A stretch of DNA of 64,000 nucleotides from SZUA-36 sp963704855 (GTDB lineage Bacteria > Pseudomonadota > Gammaproteobacteria > Xanthomonadales > SZUA-36). Location: assembly GCA_963704855.1 (NCBI GenBank), contig CAVPHY010000024.1:558001-622000 (forward strand). Direction: 5' to 3'. Below are positions 16,550 through 25,086 of the stretch, in pieces; positions within the stretch are counted from its first letter, which is position 1, and each line of letters opens with the position of its first letter. Position numbers and translations under genes: made by a program. The notes beneath the pieces are model-generated. The model saw only the letters and a program-made list of their open reading frames with translations. It searched no databases and had not been told where the DNA came from.

Positions 16550-17734
16550 TCAGAGGTCTTGCTGGTACCTGACATAGGGGATTCGCCCGTAGACCGCTTC
16601 GAAAGGATCTCGCAAACCTGTGTCGGTATTGCCCTTATCGCTGCTGCCGGCACCCAGTACGTTGGTTGTACCAACACTGAGGTTGGCGTTCCAGGGCGCA
16701 CGCCAGGTGAAATGGACATCAAAAGTGGTTGAGCTGTCGAGCTGCTGATTATTCAGGAACTGAACCTGGTCCCGATAATAACCCTGGATACCACCGCTGA
16801 AGTTGCCCTTGCTCCAATCCAGATTCATTTTTGCAGTTTCGAAGGGATTGGCGATCGTCCAGTTTTGGAGGCTCGGGGTGAACGCTGATGTCGTATTATA
16901 GGACGCGTCCAGAACGTGGGTTAACTGAAGTCCGAGGCGAATATCGCCCGCACTGTCCATCGAGTACCCAACCTGAAATTCAACATCAAGACCGGAAGCC
17001 TCGCTGCTCATATAGCTTAGTGGTTGCCCCATGCCCATTGCCGGGAGAAACGGGCTGCTGCTTCCAGGTGTCAGGATACCGCTGCCCAGGGTTGAACCGT
17101 TCAAAGGCAGCGAATAATTGGCGACGCCCTGCTGTCCGATACTGGCTTCGCGCCGGAACATGCTGACAGCCGTTTTAAAGTTGCCTTTGCCATAGCGCAA
17201 GCCAAGGGCGACCTGGTCCCGTTTCAATACATTGGCCTGGTTGATGAAGTAACAATCAGAGGCCCGGAAGGAGCCTTTGTCCAGCACACCATTCTGGCAA
17301 TGGATACTGCCGATGGGTTGGAATTCGGACTGGCTTCTGCCGGCGCCAAGACTGGACGTGATGTCCAGGTTGTCAGTCAGCTGCAGGCTCAGAGAGCTAT
17401 CCAGGAAAACAGAACCAACGCCGGAAGACGATTTCACCCGGTTGTTGTGTACGTCCAGCGTAATTGGCTCTGACAGTTGTAATTGAAACTCGCGTGATTC
17501 CGAGCCGGCCAGGTCAAATGCAAGCGGGGTCGAAGAAGACTGCCTTTGTAAGGGCAACAGCGGGATCGGCTGGTTTCTGCCTTCAGTTGGTGTCAGGCTG
17601 AACAGCGTGGTTTTAGGGACAGAATTATCGTCTGCGACTGCAAATAAAGGTAACAGGCACGCAACAACAACAGCCGTCAGGCTGCCGGAAAATCCGAATG
17701 CAAATTTCCGCTGCTGTTCCACTTTGCCCCTCAC
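16550..17734 (-). CDS. Predicted outer-membrane beta-barrel protein, unknown function
   Basis: A 394-residue exported protein with an N-terminal signal peptide (hydrophobic core TAVVVACLLPLFAVA after a basic stretch). The body is made of alternating polar/hydrophobic strands such as VGSVFLDSSLSLQLTDNLDI and FKTAVSMFRREA, and it ends with an aromatic-rich strand (RIPYVRYQQDL) as expected for an outer-membrane barrel. Two Cys residues (IHCQNG and ASDCYF) may form a disulphide. No named family was recognised. It is divergent from the redoxin gene, with about 150 bases of upstream region. Confidence 0.65.
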   Translation of the reverse strand: MRGKVEQQRKFAFGFSGSLTAVVVACLLPLFAVADDNSVPKTTLFSLTPTEGRNQPIPLLPLQRQSSSTPLAFDLAGSESREFQLQLSEPITLDVHNNRVKSSSGVGSVFLDSSLSLQLTDNLDITSSLGAGRSQSEFQPIGSIHCQNGVLDKGSFRASDCYFINQANVLKRDQVALGLRYGKGNFKTAVSMFRREASIGQQGVANYSLPLNGSTLGSGILTPGSSSPFLPAMGMGQPLSYMSSEASGLDVEFQVGYSMDSAGDIRLGLQLTHVLDASYNTTSAFTPSLQNWTIANPFETAKMNLDWSKGNFSGGIQGYYRDQVQFLNNQQLDSSTTFDVHFTWRAPWNANLSVGTTNVLGAGSSDKGNTDTGLRDPFEAVYGRIPYVRYQQDL

Positions 17735-17882
17735 CAGTATCGCTCTTTTGGGTAACTAGAATATAGAGTCCCCCTCAGCGAATAAGTTCTATTTAGAGCA
17801 TAGCAAATTTATCAGCATTTTGCTCAAACAGAATGTGCGGACTGCCTGATATACTAAACTTTTGAACGATTCGGAGAACCAC

Positions 17883-18437
17883 ATGGTTAGTTTGCAGACA
17901 CCGGTGTGTGAATTTGGAAAAATGGCTGTTGATTTCTCATTACCGGGTGTGGATCAGCAGCAATGGACGCTGGAGAAATGCCGGGGAGAGCGCGGATTGC
18001 TGATCCTCTTCATCAGTAATCACTGTCCCTATGTAAAGGCAATACGGAAAAAGCTGGTGCGTGACACCCGGGATCTGATGGCGCTGGGTATTAACAGCGT
18101 TGCCATCATGCCTAACGACACGGTCGCGTACCCTGAGGATTCTTTCGACAACATGTTGCGGGTTTCAAAAGAGTTTGATTTCCCCTTTCCCTATCTGCTT
18201 GATGAAACCCAGGAAGTTGCGAGGGCTTACGGTGCGGTTTGCACACCAGATTTCTTTGGTTACAACGCGGAGCTGGAACTTCAGTACCGTGGCCGTCTTG
18301 ATGCGGCGGGCCCGAAATCAGATGATGACAGCCAGACCCGTGAGCTATATGAGGCCATGAAGCAGGTTGCGAAAACTGGCCGGGGCCCAAAGCATCAGGT
18401 TCCTTCAATGGGCTGTTCAATTAAATGGCGCGAATAG
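17883..18437 (+). CDS. Thioredoxin-fold redoxin (AhpC/TSA-like)
   Basis: A 184-residue thioredoxin-fold protein. The start ATG at 17883 is preceded by GGAG seven bases upstream, so the in-frame TTG at 17862 is unlikely. The motif FISNHCPYVKAIRKKL near residue 45 carries a single Cys in N-H-C-P-Y-V-K, a form typical of a peroxiredoxin-like redoxin group rather than CXXC thioredoxins. PFPYLLDETQEVARAYGAVCTPDFF provides the cis-Pro loop and a second Cys. No signal peptide is present, so it is cytoplasmic. It probably reduces peroxides or disulphides; the partner is unknown. Confidence 0.8.
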   Translation: MVSLQTPVCEFGKMAVDFSLPGVDQQQWTLEKCRGERGLLILFISNHCPYVKAIRKKLVRDTRDLMALGINSVAIMPNDTVAYPEDSFDNMLRVSKEFDFPFPYLLDETQEVARAYGAVCTPDFFGYNAELELQYRGRLDAAGPKSDDDSQTRELYEAMKQVAKTGRGPKHQVPSMGCSIKWRE

Positions 18438-18582
18438 ACAGCGCGAAGTGATTTGAAGGGCAGTTTTGAGCCTGGCAGTCGAGCGTTTGCCCTCAATATC
18501 TCGAATATGGTGCTATAGTCGCCGCTGAATTTTCTGTCTGTTGAGTTAGACTTAAAGGATATTGCAACATGGAGAGCGTGTA

Positions 18583-19017
18583 ATGAGTTCGGTACTGATG
18601 GTGGGAGTTGACTGCAGTGAATGTAGTGACAGGGCAATCGAGTACGCCATAGAGCTAGCGAAAAGTTCAAAAGCAAAATTGCTGATTGCACACATTATCG
18701 AATGGTCACCATTTTCTTTTTCAACCGCCGAAGAGAATTCCGAGCGCCATAAACGTCGCGAAGAAGAACTTGCGCGCGCACACGCCGAAGTCATTAATCC
18801 CGTTTTTGAGCGTTTGACCTCAATCGGACTCGACACGAAAGGGCTCGTTAGACACGGACATGTCGCTGATACCCTGAATACCCTTGCCAGGGAAAATGGT
18901 GTTACCAATATCATCCTGGGACGCCAGGGTACATCAAAGCTTAAGGCAAATGTTTTTGGCAGCGTAGGCAGTCGCCTTGTGCAGACGGCGGAATGTGCCG
19001 TGACCGTAGTTCCTTGA
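18583..19017 (+). CDS. Universal stress protein, UspA family
   Basis: A 144-residue single-domain Usp. The ATG at 18583 follows GGAG by eight bases, which is a better start than an in-frame TTG at 18562. The N-terminal VLMVGVDCSECSDRAIEYA is the family Asp-containing strand-helix. GRQGTSKLKANVFGSVGSRL carries the ATP-binding G-x2-G-x9-G-(S/T) pattern. It is 25 bases upstream of the sodium:alanine symporter gene, and the pair is probably cotranscribed; Usp genes often adjoin transporters. A regulatory role on the symporter is a guess. Confidence 0.9.
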   Translation: MSSVLMVGVDCSECSDRAIEYAIELAKSSKAKLLIAHIIEWSPFSFSTAEENSERHKRREEELARAHAEVINPVFERLTSIGLDTKGLVRHGHVADTLNTLARENGVTNIILGRQGTSKLKANVFGSVGSRLVQTAECAVTVVP

Positions 19018-19042
19018 CCCAACATCCAACCGGAGACCGCTA

Positions 19043-20572
19043 ATGTCAAAATTAAGAGTGGGACTAACCACCCTCGCTGGTCTGTTTGCCAGTTTTTCCG
19101 TTTTCGCTGAAACGGGGATTGACGAGAAAATAAATATTGCGATCAAACCATTCGCGGATGCAGTTGCCGGGTTTGTTTTTTCCTCGTTCCCCGTTGCCGG
19201 TGTACAGATACCTTTTGTACTGGTCTGGCTGATTGTCGCGGCAACGGTTTTTACCTTTTATTTCAAGTTTATTAATCTGCGGGCATTCAAACACGGATTT
19301 GAACTGGTGCGCGGTGATTACCACGATCCTGAAGCAGCTGGGGAGGTCACCCATTTCCAGGCACTGGCCACGGCGTTGTCAGGTACCGTCGGCCTGGGAA
19401 ATATTGCCGGTGTTGCCGTTGCTGTATCGCTGGGTGGCCCGGGTGCAACATTCTGGATGATTCTGGCCGGCTTCCTCGGCATGTCTTCCAAGTTTACTGA
19501 GTGCACATTGGGTGTGAAATACCGTAATGAGTTACCCGATGGGACTGTTTCCGGCGGCCCCATGTACTACCTGGCCAAGGGTTTGGCCGAAAAAGGTCCG
19601 GGTTTTGCAAAACTTGGAAAACTGCTGGCAGTCCTGTTTGCCATTTTTTGTGTTGGCGGCTCTTTTGGCGGTGGCAATATGTTCCAGGCCAATCAGAGCT
19701 TTGCACAGCTGGTTAATGTAACCGGTGGTGAAGCCAGCTGGCTGGCCGACAAAGGCTGGTTATTCGGGCTGGTGGTTGCCGCCCTTGTTGGCCTGGTCAT
19801 CATGGGTGGCATCAAGGGTATCGCCCGGGTCACGTCAAAAATTGTGCCTTTCATGGCCGTCGTTTATGTCACCGCCGGTCTCGCTATCATTTTTATGAAT
19901 TACCCCATGATCCCGTCTGCCTTTGGTGCCATTTTTGACGGTGCGTTTACGGCCGATGGAATTTCGGGCGGTGTGATCGGTGTGCTCTTCCAGGGTTTCA
20001 AGCGTGCGGCGTTTTCTAACGAGGCGGGTGTCGGTTCAGCCGCAATCGCGCATTCGGCCGTACAGACCAAGCGTCCGGTGACAGAGGGGTTTGTAGCGCT
20101 GTATGAGCCGTTCGTTGATACCGTTGTTGTTTGCACCATCACCGCGCTGGTGATCATCATTACAGGAACCTGGGATCCATCGATTGACCCGAGTTCGGGT
20201 GTTCAGCTTACTTCCAACGCGTTTGCGTCAGCTTTTTCCTGGTTCCCCTGGGTGCTTACCGTTGCCGTGGTCCTGTTCGCGTTCTCCACGATGATCTCCT
20301 GGTCGTATTATGGGTTGAAGTCATTTACGTTCCTGTTCGGTGAGAACAGGTTCACGGATATAACTTTCAAAGTGCTGTTTCTCTTTTTCGTCGTAGTCGG
20401 CTCATCGATGCAACTGGGTTCGGTGATCGATTTCTCAGACGCGATGATTTTTGCCATGGCGTTCCCCAACCTGCTGGGATGTTACTTTCTGCTGCCGGTT
20501 GTAAAGAAAGAATTGGACGAATATTGGGTGGATTACAAGTCTGGCAAACTGGTTAAGACAAGGGTGTCCTGA
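19043..20572 (+). CDS. Alanine/glycine:sodium symporter (AGCS family)
   Basis: A 509-residue inner-membrane symporter of the AGCS family, which imports alanine or glycine with Na+. About ten to eleven hydrophobic helices are visible. The family signature GTVGLGNIAGVAVAVSLGGP near residue 113 is present, followed by FTECTLGVKYR and SGGPMYYLAKG. FSNEAGVGSAAIAHS and FAFSTMISWSYYG are also conserved stretches. An N-terminal extension with a signal-like segment (LTTLAGLFASFSVFAE) precedes the first core helix. Length is slightly above the usual 450-490. It follows the UspA gene. Confidence 0.92.
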   Translation: MSKLRVGLTTLAGLFASFSVFAETGIDEKINIAIKPFADAVAGFVFSSFPVAGVQIPFVLVWLIVAATVFTFYFKFINLRAFKHGFELVRGDYHDPEAAGEVTHFQALATALSGTVGLGNIAGVAVAVSLGGPGATFWMILAGFLGMSSKFTECTLGVKYRNELPDGTVSGGPMYYLAKGLAEKGPGFAKLGKLLAVLFAIFCVGGSFGGGNMFQANQSFAQLVNVTGGEASWLADKGWLFGLVVAALVGLVIMGGIKGIARVTSKIVPFMAVVYVTAGLAIIFMNYPMIPSAFGAIFDGAFTADGISGGVIGVLFQGFKRAAFSNEAGVGSAAIAHSAVQTKRPVTEGFVALYEPFVDTVVVCTITALVIIITGTWDPSIDPSSGVQLTSNAFASAFSWFPWVLTVAVVLFAFSTMISWSYYGLKSFTFLFGENRFTDITFKVLFLFFVVVGSSMQLGSVIDFSDAMIFAMAFPNLLGCYFLLPVVKKELDEYWVDYKSGKLVKTRVS

Positions 20573-20614
20573 TCTCGGTCAATAATCTCCCAGAAAGAAC
20601 TTGTAATTAAGCCT

Positions 20615-20637
20615 AGACCCTTGCTTCGGCAGGGTCT
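20615..20637 (+). promoter_or_regulatory. UUCG-capped hairpin ahead of tkt
   Basis: AGACCC(T)TGC at 20615-20624 pairs with GCAGGGTCT at 20629-20637 around a TTCG tetraloop closed by C-G, a very stable RNA fold with one bulged T. No T-run follows, so it is not a standard terminator. It lies about 95 bases before the transketolase start and could be a leader structure, a processing site or a Rho-region boundary after the symporter gene. Confidence 0.45.
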
Positions 20638-20730
20638 CATCAGCGAGAATTATAGACTGATTCCTACATTGACCAGGGAGTGCTCAGTTTACTCTCCGGT
20701 TGTCTCATAACCCAGGCTAAGGAAGTCCAA

Positions 20731-22735
20731 ATGCCCTCTCGAAGTGAACTCGCAAACGCCATCCGTGCCCTTTCAATGGATGCAATACAGCAGGCCAACT
20801 CAGGCCACCCCGGCGCCCCCATGGGTATGGCCGATATCGCGGAAGTCCTCTGGAATGACTTCTTGAAACACAACCCGGCCAATCCTGGCTGGTGGGACCG
20901 TGACCGTTTCGTGCTATCCAATGGACATGCATCGATGTTGCTGTATTCCGTACTGCATCTGTGTGGCTATGATCTGCCGATGTCCGAATTGCGTAACTTC
21001 CGCCAGATGCATTCCAAAACTGCCGGTCACCCCGAATTTCACGCAACGCCCGGTGTGGAGACCACGACAGGTCCTTTGGGCCAGGGTATCGCGAATGCCG
21101 TTGGCATGGCCCTGGCAGAAAAAGTACTGGCCAGGCGGTTCAACCAAAGCGGGCACAAGATTATCGATCACCATACCTGGGTTTTTCTCGGTGATGGGTG
21201 TTTGATGGAGGGTGTTTCCCATGAAGCCTGTTCATTGGCGGGAACCCTCGGGCTTGGCAAACTCATTGCATTTTGGGATGACAATGGCATCTCCATCGAT
21301 GGTGAGGTCCAGGGCTGGTTTACCGATGATACAGCCGGCGCGTTTCGAAGCGTACGGCTGGCAGGTCATTCGTGATGTCAATGGGCATGATCCCGTTGAA
21401 ATCAGGCAGGCGACGGAAACCGCCCGGGCTGAGACTGCCCGTCCGACCCTGATATGTTGCAAAACAGTGATTGGTTTTGGTTCGCCCAACAAACAGGGCA
21501 CCTCGGCCACACATGGCTCACCGCTGGGCGCAGAGGAAATTATTGCGGTGCGTAAGGCCTTGGGTTGGAAATACCCGGCCTTTGAAATCCCGGATGAAAT
21601 TTACGCGGGCTGGGATGCAAAATCCCGTGGTTCCACGGCCGAAACGGCCTGGAATGAACTGTTTGCATCCTACCAGGCTTCCTATCCTGAGTTAGCGGCT
21701 GAGCTTAGCCGCAGGATGAATGGTGACCTGCCCGATGAATGGCAGCGCAAAACCCACCAGGCCATTGCGCAGTTCCAAGAAGCAGGTGCAACGGTCGCGA
21801 CACGGAAAGCTTCGCAAATGGCCCTGGATGCGTTTGGCCCCTTATTGCCCGAGTTGATCGGGGGCTCTGCCGATCTGGCCGGTTCAAACAATACGATATG
21901 GAAACAGAGCGTGGATGTCCGCGAAGACACCGCCGATGGTAACTATATCTATTTCGGTGTGCGTGAATTTGGGATGGCGGCCATTTGCAACGGACTGGGT
22001 CTGCATGGTGGCTTCATTCCTTACAACGCCACTTTCCTTGTGTTTTCGGATTACGCGCGCAACGCGGTACGTATGTCGGCCTTGATTCCGGCGCATAATA
22101 TTCATGTGTACACGCACGATTCTATCGGCCTGGGTGAAGATGGTCCTACCCATCAGCCGGTTGAACATGTGTCCAGTCTGCGCTTGATACCCAACCTCAG
22201 TGTCTGGAGGCCCTGTGATACCGTCGAGTCAGCGGTCGCATGGAAGTGCGCAATTGAAGAAAGCGCCGAACCCAGTGCCCTGATATTCACACGCCAGAAC
22301 CTGCCGCACCAGCAGCGGGATGATGAGCAGGTGGCGGCCATCGGTCGTGGCGGTTATGTGCTGCGTGAAGCTTCAGGCCCATGTGACGCCATTATCATCG
22401 CTACGGGCTCCGAGGTTGGCCTGGCGATGGCGGCAGCCGAAAGCCTGGTTTCGCAGGACATCAATGTGCGGGTCGTGTCCATGCCAAACCCCGGCCGATT
22501 TATGGCGCAGGAGCCGGATTACCGCGAATCCGTACTGCCGTCGGATTGCAGGGCAAGGGTGGCTGTAGAAGCCGGTGTTGGACATTACTGGTACCCCTTT
22601 GTCGGTGACCGGGGCCGTATCATCGGAATAGACCGTTTCGGCGCATCAGCACCCGCATCAGAATTATTCGAGTTTTATGGTTTAACAGCAAATAACGTCA
22701 GCAAGGCAGTCATGGAACTGCTGGAATCTGACTGA
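20731..22735 (+). pseudogene. tkt: Transketolase, interrupted by one frameshift
   Basis: The two frames together give an almost complete transketolase of about 667 residues (thiamine diphosphate enzyme moving two-carbon units in the pentose phosphate and Calvin pathways). Frame one carries SGHPGAPMGMADIAE, GPLGQGIANAVGMALAE and the ThDP motif GDGCLMEGVSHEACSLAG. After DDNGISIDGEVQGWFTDDTA it runs out of phase. The other frame resumes exactly with RFEAYGWQVIRDVNGHD and continues through VREFGMAAICNG and the C-terminal domain. One extra base around 21,337-21,342 (GGCGCG context) explains the break. The ATG at 20731 follows AGGAAG. It may be a sequencing error, since the rest is under clear coding constraint. 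It heads the run tkt-gap-pgk. Confidence 0.9.
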
Positions 22736-22758
22736 ACAACAATCAGGAGTAGTAATCT

Positions 22759-23766
22759 ATGACAATTAAAGTTGCAATTAACGGCTATGGACGTATTGGC
22801 CGCAATATCATGCGCGCCTTGTACGAACTGGACCGCACCGACGAGATCAGCATCGTAGCCATTAATGATCTGGGTGATGCGAAAAGCAATGCGCATCTGA
22901 CCAAGTACGATACCGCACATGGCACTTTTCCCGGTACGGTAGCCGTGGAAGATGGAGACCTGGTTATTAACGGTGACCGTATCAAGGTTTTTGCTGAAAG
23001 GGATCCGGCAAAACTGCCCTGGAAAGAGCTGGGTGTAGATCTGGTTATGGAATGTACGGGTTTATTCCGTAGCAAGGAAACGGCCGGCAAACATATAACT
23101 GCCGGCGCCAAGAAAGTTATTGTTTCTGCACCCGGCGACAAAGTTGACAATACCATCGTTTACGGGGTCAACCATGATTCCCTGAAAGCCAGCGACGTGG
23201 TCATCTCCAACGCATCGTGCACGACCAACTGCCTGGCTCCGCTGGCGAAGGTTCTGAATGACTCTATTGGTATTGAGCATGGCCTGATGACCACCATTCA
23301 CGCCTATACCAACGACCAGGTTCTGACCGATGTCCTGCACAGCGACCTGCGTCGTGCGCGTTCAGCTACCATGAGCCAGATTCCGACCAAAACAGGCGCA
23401 GCCGCAGCTGTTGGCATGGTGCTTCCTGAGTTGAACGGAAAGCTGGATGGATTTTCGATGCGTGTGCCAACCATCAATGTATCGGTCGTCGACCTCGTTT
23501 TCACCGCAAAGCGCGCGACCACCGTAGCGGAAGTCAATGCAGCAGTTAAGGCGGCCGCTGAAGGCAAACTGAAAGGTGTGCTGGCTTACAATGACGAACC
23601 ACTGGTTTCCGTAGACTTCAATCACAACCCGCACTCTTCAATTTTTGACGCGGGCTTGACCCGGGTAATGGAGGGCAAGCTCGTCAAGGTGCTGAGCTGG
23701 TACGATAACGAGTGGGGTTTCAGCTGCCGCATGCTGGATACAGCACTTGTGTTGATGAAGAAATAG
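22759..23766 (+). CDS. gap: Glyceraldehyde-3-phosphate dehydrogenase
   Basis: A 335-residue type I GAPDH, oxidising glyceraldehyde-3-phosphate to 1,3-bisphosphoglycerate. It starts with the NAD-binding INGYGRIGRNIMRALYE. The catalytic Cys is in ISNASCTTNCLAPLAK (about residue 155), the catalytic His follows in IHAYTNDQ, and RRARSA...IPTKTGAAAAVG is the phosphate-binding stretch. WYDNEWGFSCRMLD closes the family signature. A ribosome-binding site (CAGGAGTAG) precedes the ATG. It lies 23 bases after tkt and 23 bases before pgk, so the three form one operon. Confidence 0.98.
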   Translation: MTIKVAINGYGRIGRNIMRALYELDRTDEISIVAINDLGDAKSNAHLTKYDTAHGTFPGTVAVEDGDLVINGDRIKVFAERDPAKLPWKELGVDLVMECTGLFRSKETAGKHITAGAKKVIVSAPGDKVDNTIVYGVNHDSLKASDVVISNASCTTNCLAPLAKVLNDSIGIEHGLMTTIHAYTNDQVLTDVLHSDLRRARSATMSQIPTKTGAAAAVGMVLPELNGKLDGFSMRVPTINVSVVDLVFTAKRATTVAEVNAAVKAAAEGKLKGVLAYNDEPLVSVDFNHNPHSSIFDAGLTRVMEGKLVKVLSWYDNEWGFSCRMLDTALVLMKK

Positions 23767-23789
23767 CAGATTTTCAGGAGTAAAACGAC

Positions 23790-24968
23790 ATGTCATTCCT
23801 GCGTATGGATGAACTTGACCTGACCGGCAAGCGCGTAATGATCCGCGAGGATTTCAACGTCCCGCTCGATGCGGGCAGGGTGACTTCGGATGCCCGGATA
23901 AGGGCAGCTTTACCAACCATTCAGATGGCTCTGAACGGTGGTGCGGCCCTGATCCTGTTATCTCACCTCGGCAGACCCGTCGAGGGTCAATACGATGAAG
24001 CGTCTTCAATGGCGCCGGTAGCCAGGCACCTGTCGGGTTTGCTGGGCAAACCGGTGAGGTTGCAGAAAAACTGGCTCGATGGCTTTGACATCGATCCGGG
24101 TGAGGTTGTCCTGTGCGAGAACGTGCGTTTCAATCCCGGTGAAAAAGGCAACGATGAAGCCCTGGCCAAAACCATGGCTTCATTGTGCGACGTATTCGTG
24201 ATGGATGCATTTGGCACTGCCCATCGCGCCCAGGCTTCCACTGAGGGTGTAATCCGCTTCGCGCCAATTGCCTGTGCCGGGCCCTTGCTGAGCCGTGAGC
24301 TGTTTGAACTCGATAAAGCCCTGTCCCACCCCGAGCGCCCGATGCTGGCTATCGTTGGTGGTTCCAAGGTATCTACCAAGCTGACGGTGCTGGAGTCGTT
24401 GATGTCCAAGGTTGACGAGTTGATCGTCGGCGGCGGTATCGCCAATACCTTCATTGCAGCCAGTGGTTACGATGTCGGTAAGTCCCTGTATGAGCCCGAC
24501 CTGATGCACGAGGCGCAGCGCTTAATACGGAAAGCGCACAAAGAAGGTGGTGAAATTCCGATTCCCAAGGATGTTGTTGTCGCAACCGCCTTTTCAAAAG
24601 ACGCCAAGGCAATGGTGCGCCCGGTCAGTGAGGTTCTGCCCGGTGAAATGATACTCGATATTGGCCCGCTCACCCGGGCGAAATATGCCGCCATGATCCA
24701 GAATGCCGGTACGGTTATCTGGAACGGCCCGGTGGGTGTATTCGAGTTCAAGAACTTCGCCGCAGGCACCCAGGCGATTGCAGATGCGATTGATCTTTCA
24801 AGGGCTTACAGTATTGCGGGCGGCGGCGACACACTTGCCGCCATCGATCAGTTCAACGTCGCCGATGGTGTCAGCTATATCTCAACCGGCGGTGGTGCTT
24901 TCCTGGAGTTTGTCGAAGGCAAGAAACTGCCTGCGGTTGCAGCGCTCGAAGCACGCTTCAAGAGCTAA
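23790..24968 (+). CDS. pgk: Phosphoglycerate kinase
   Basis: A 392-residue kinase that makes ATP and 3-phosphoglycerate from 1,3-bisphosphoglycerate. The N-terminal signature KRVMIREDFNVPL is present, followed by LILLSHLGRP (substrate-binding), LCENVRFNPGE, DVFVMDAFGTAHRAQAS and AIVGGSKVSTKL. The C-terminal nucleotide domain has WNGPVGVFEF and SIAGGGDTLAAI. Length and motif order are normal. It is third in tkt-gap-pgk. In related bacteria pyk and fba usually follow directly, but here they lie about 9 kb further on. Confidence 0.98.
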   Translation: MSFLRMDELDLTGKRVMIREDFNVPLDAGRVTSDARIRAALPTIQMALNGGAALILLSHLGRPVEGQYDEASSMAPVARHLSGLLGKPVRLQKNWLDGFDIDPGEVVLCENVRFNPGEKGNDEALAKTMASLCDVFVMDAFGTAHRAQASTEGVIRFAPIACAGPLLSRELFELDKALSHPERPMLAIVGGSKVSTKLTVLESLMSKVDELIVGGGIANTFIAASGYDVGKSLYEPDLMHEAQRLIRKAHKEGGEIPIPKDVVVATAFSKDAKAMVRPVSEVLPGEMILDIGPLTRAKYAAMIQNAGTVIWNGPVGVFEFKNFAAGTQAIADAIDLSRAYSIAGGGDTLAAIDQFNVADGVSYISTGGGAFLEFVEGKKLPAVAALEARFKS

Positions 24969-25086
24969 ACCGTTCCGGAGAATTAGTGCTCCTTCAACCT
25001 AATAATTACGGATCCTGCGCTCCTGTGGGGTTTCGCAGCAAGGCGCAGTGCGCAGTGAATGGCTGGTCCTTTCAAGCGCTGCAGCA

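Noticed and set aside
21325..21350. Programmed ribosomal frameshifting in tkt
   Set aside because: No slippery heptamer or downstream pseudoknot was evident at the phase change, and the family is not known for it.
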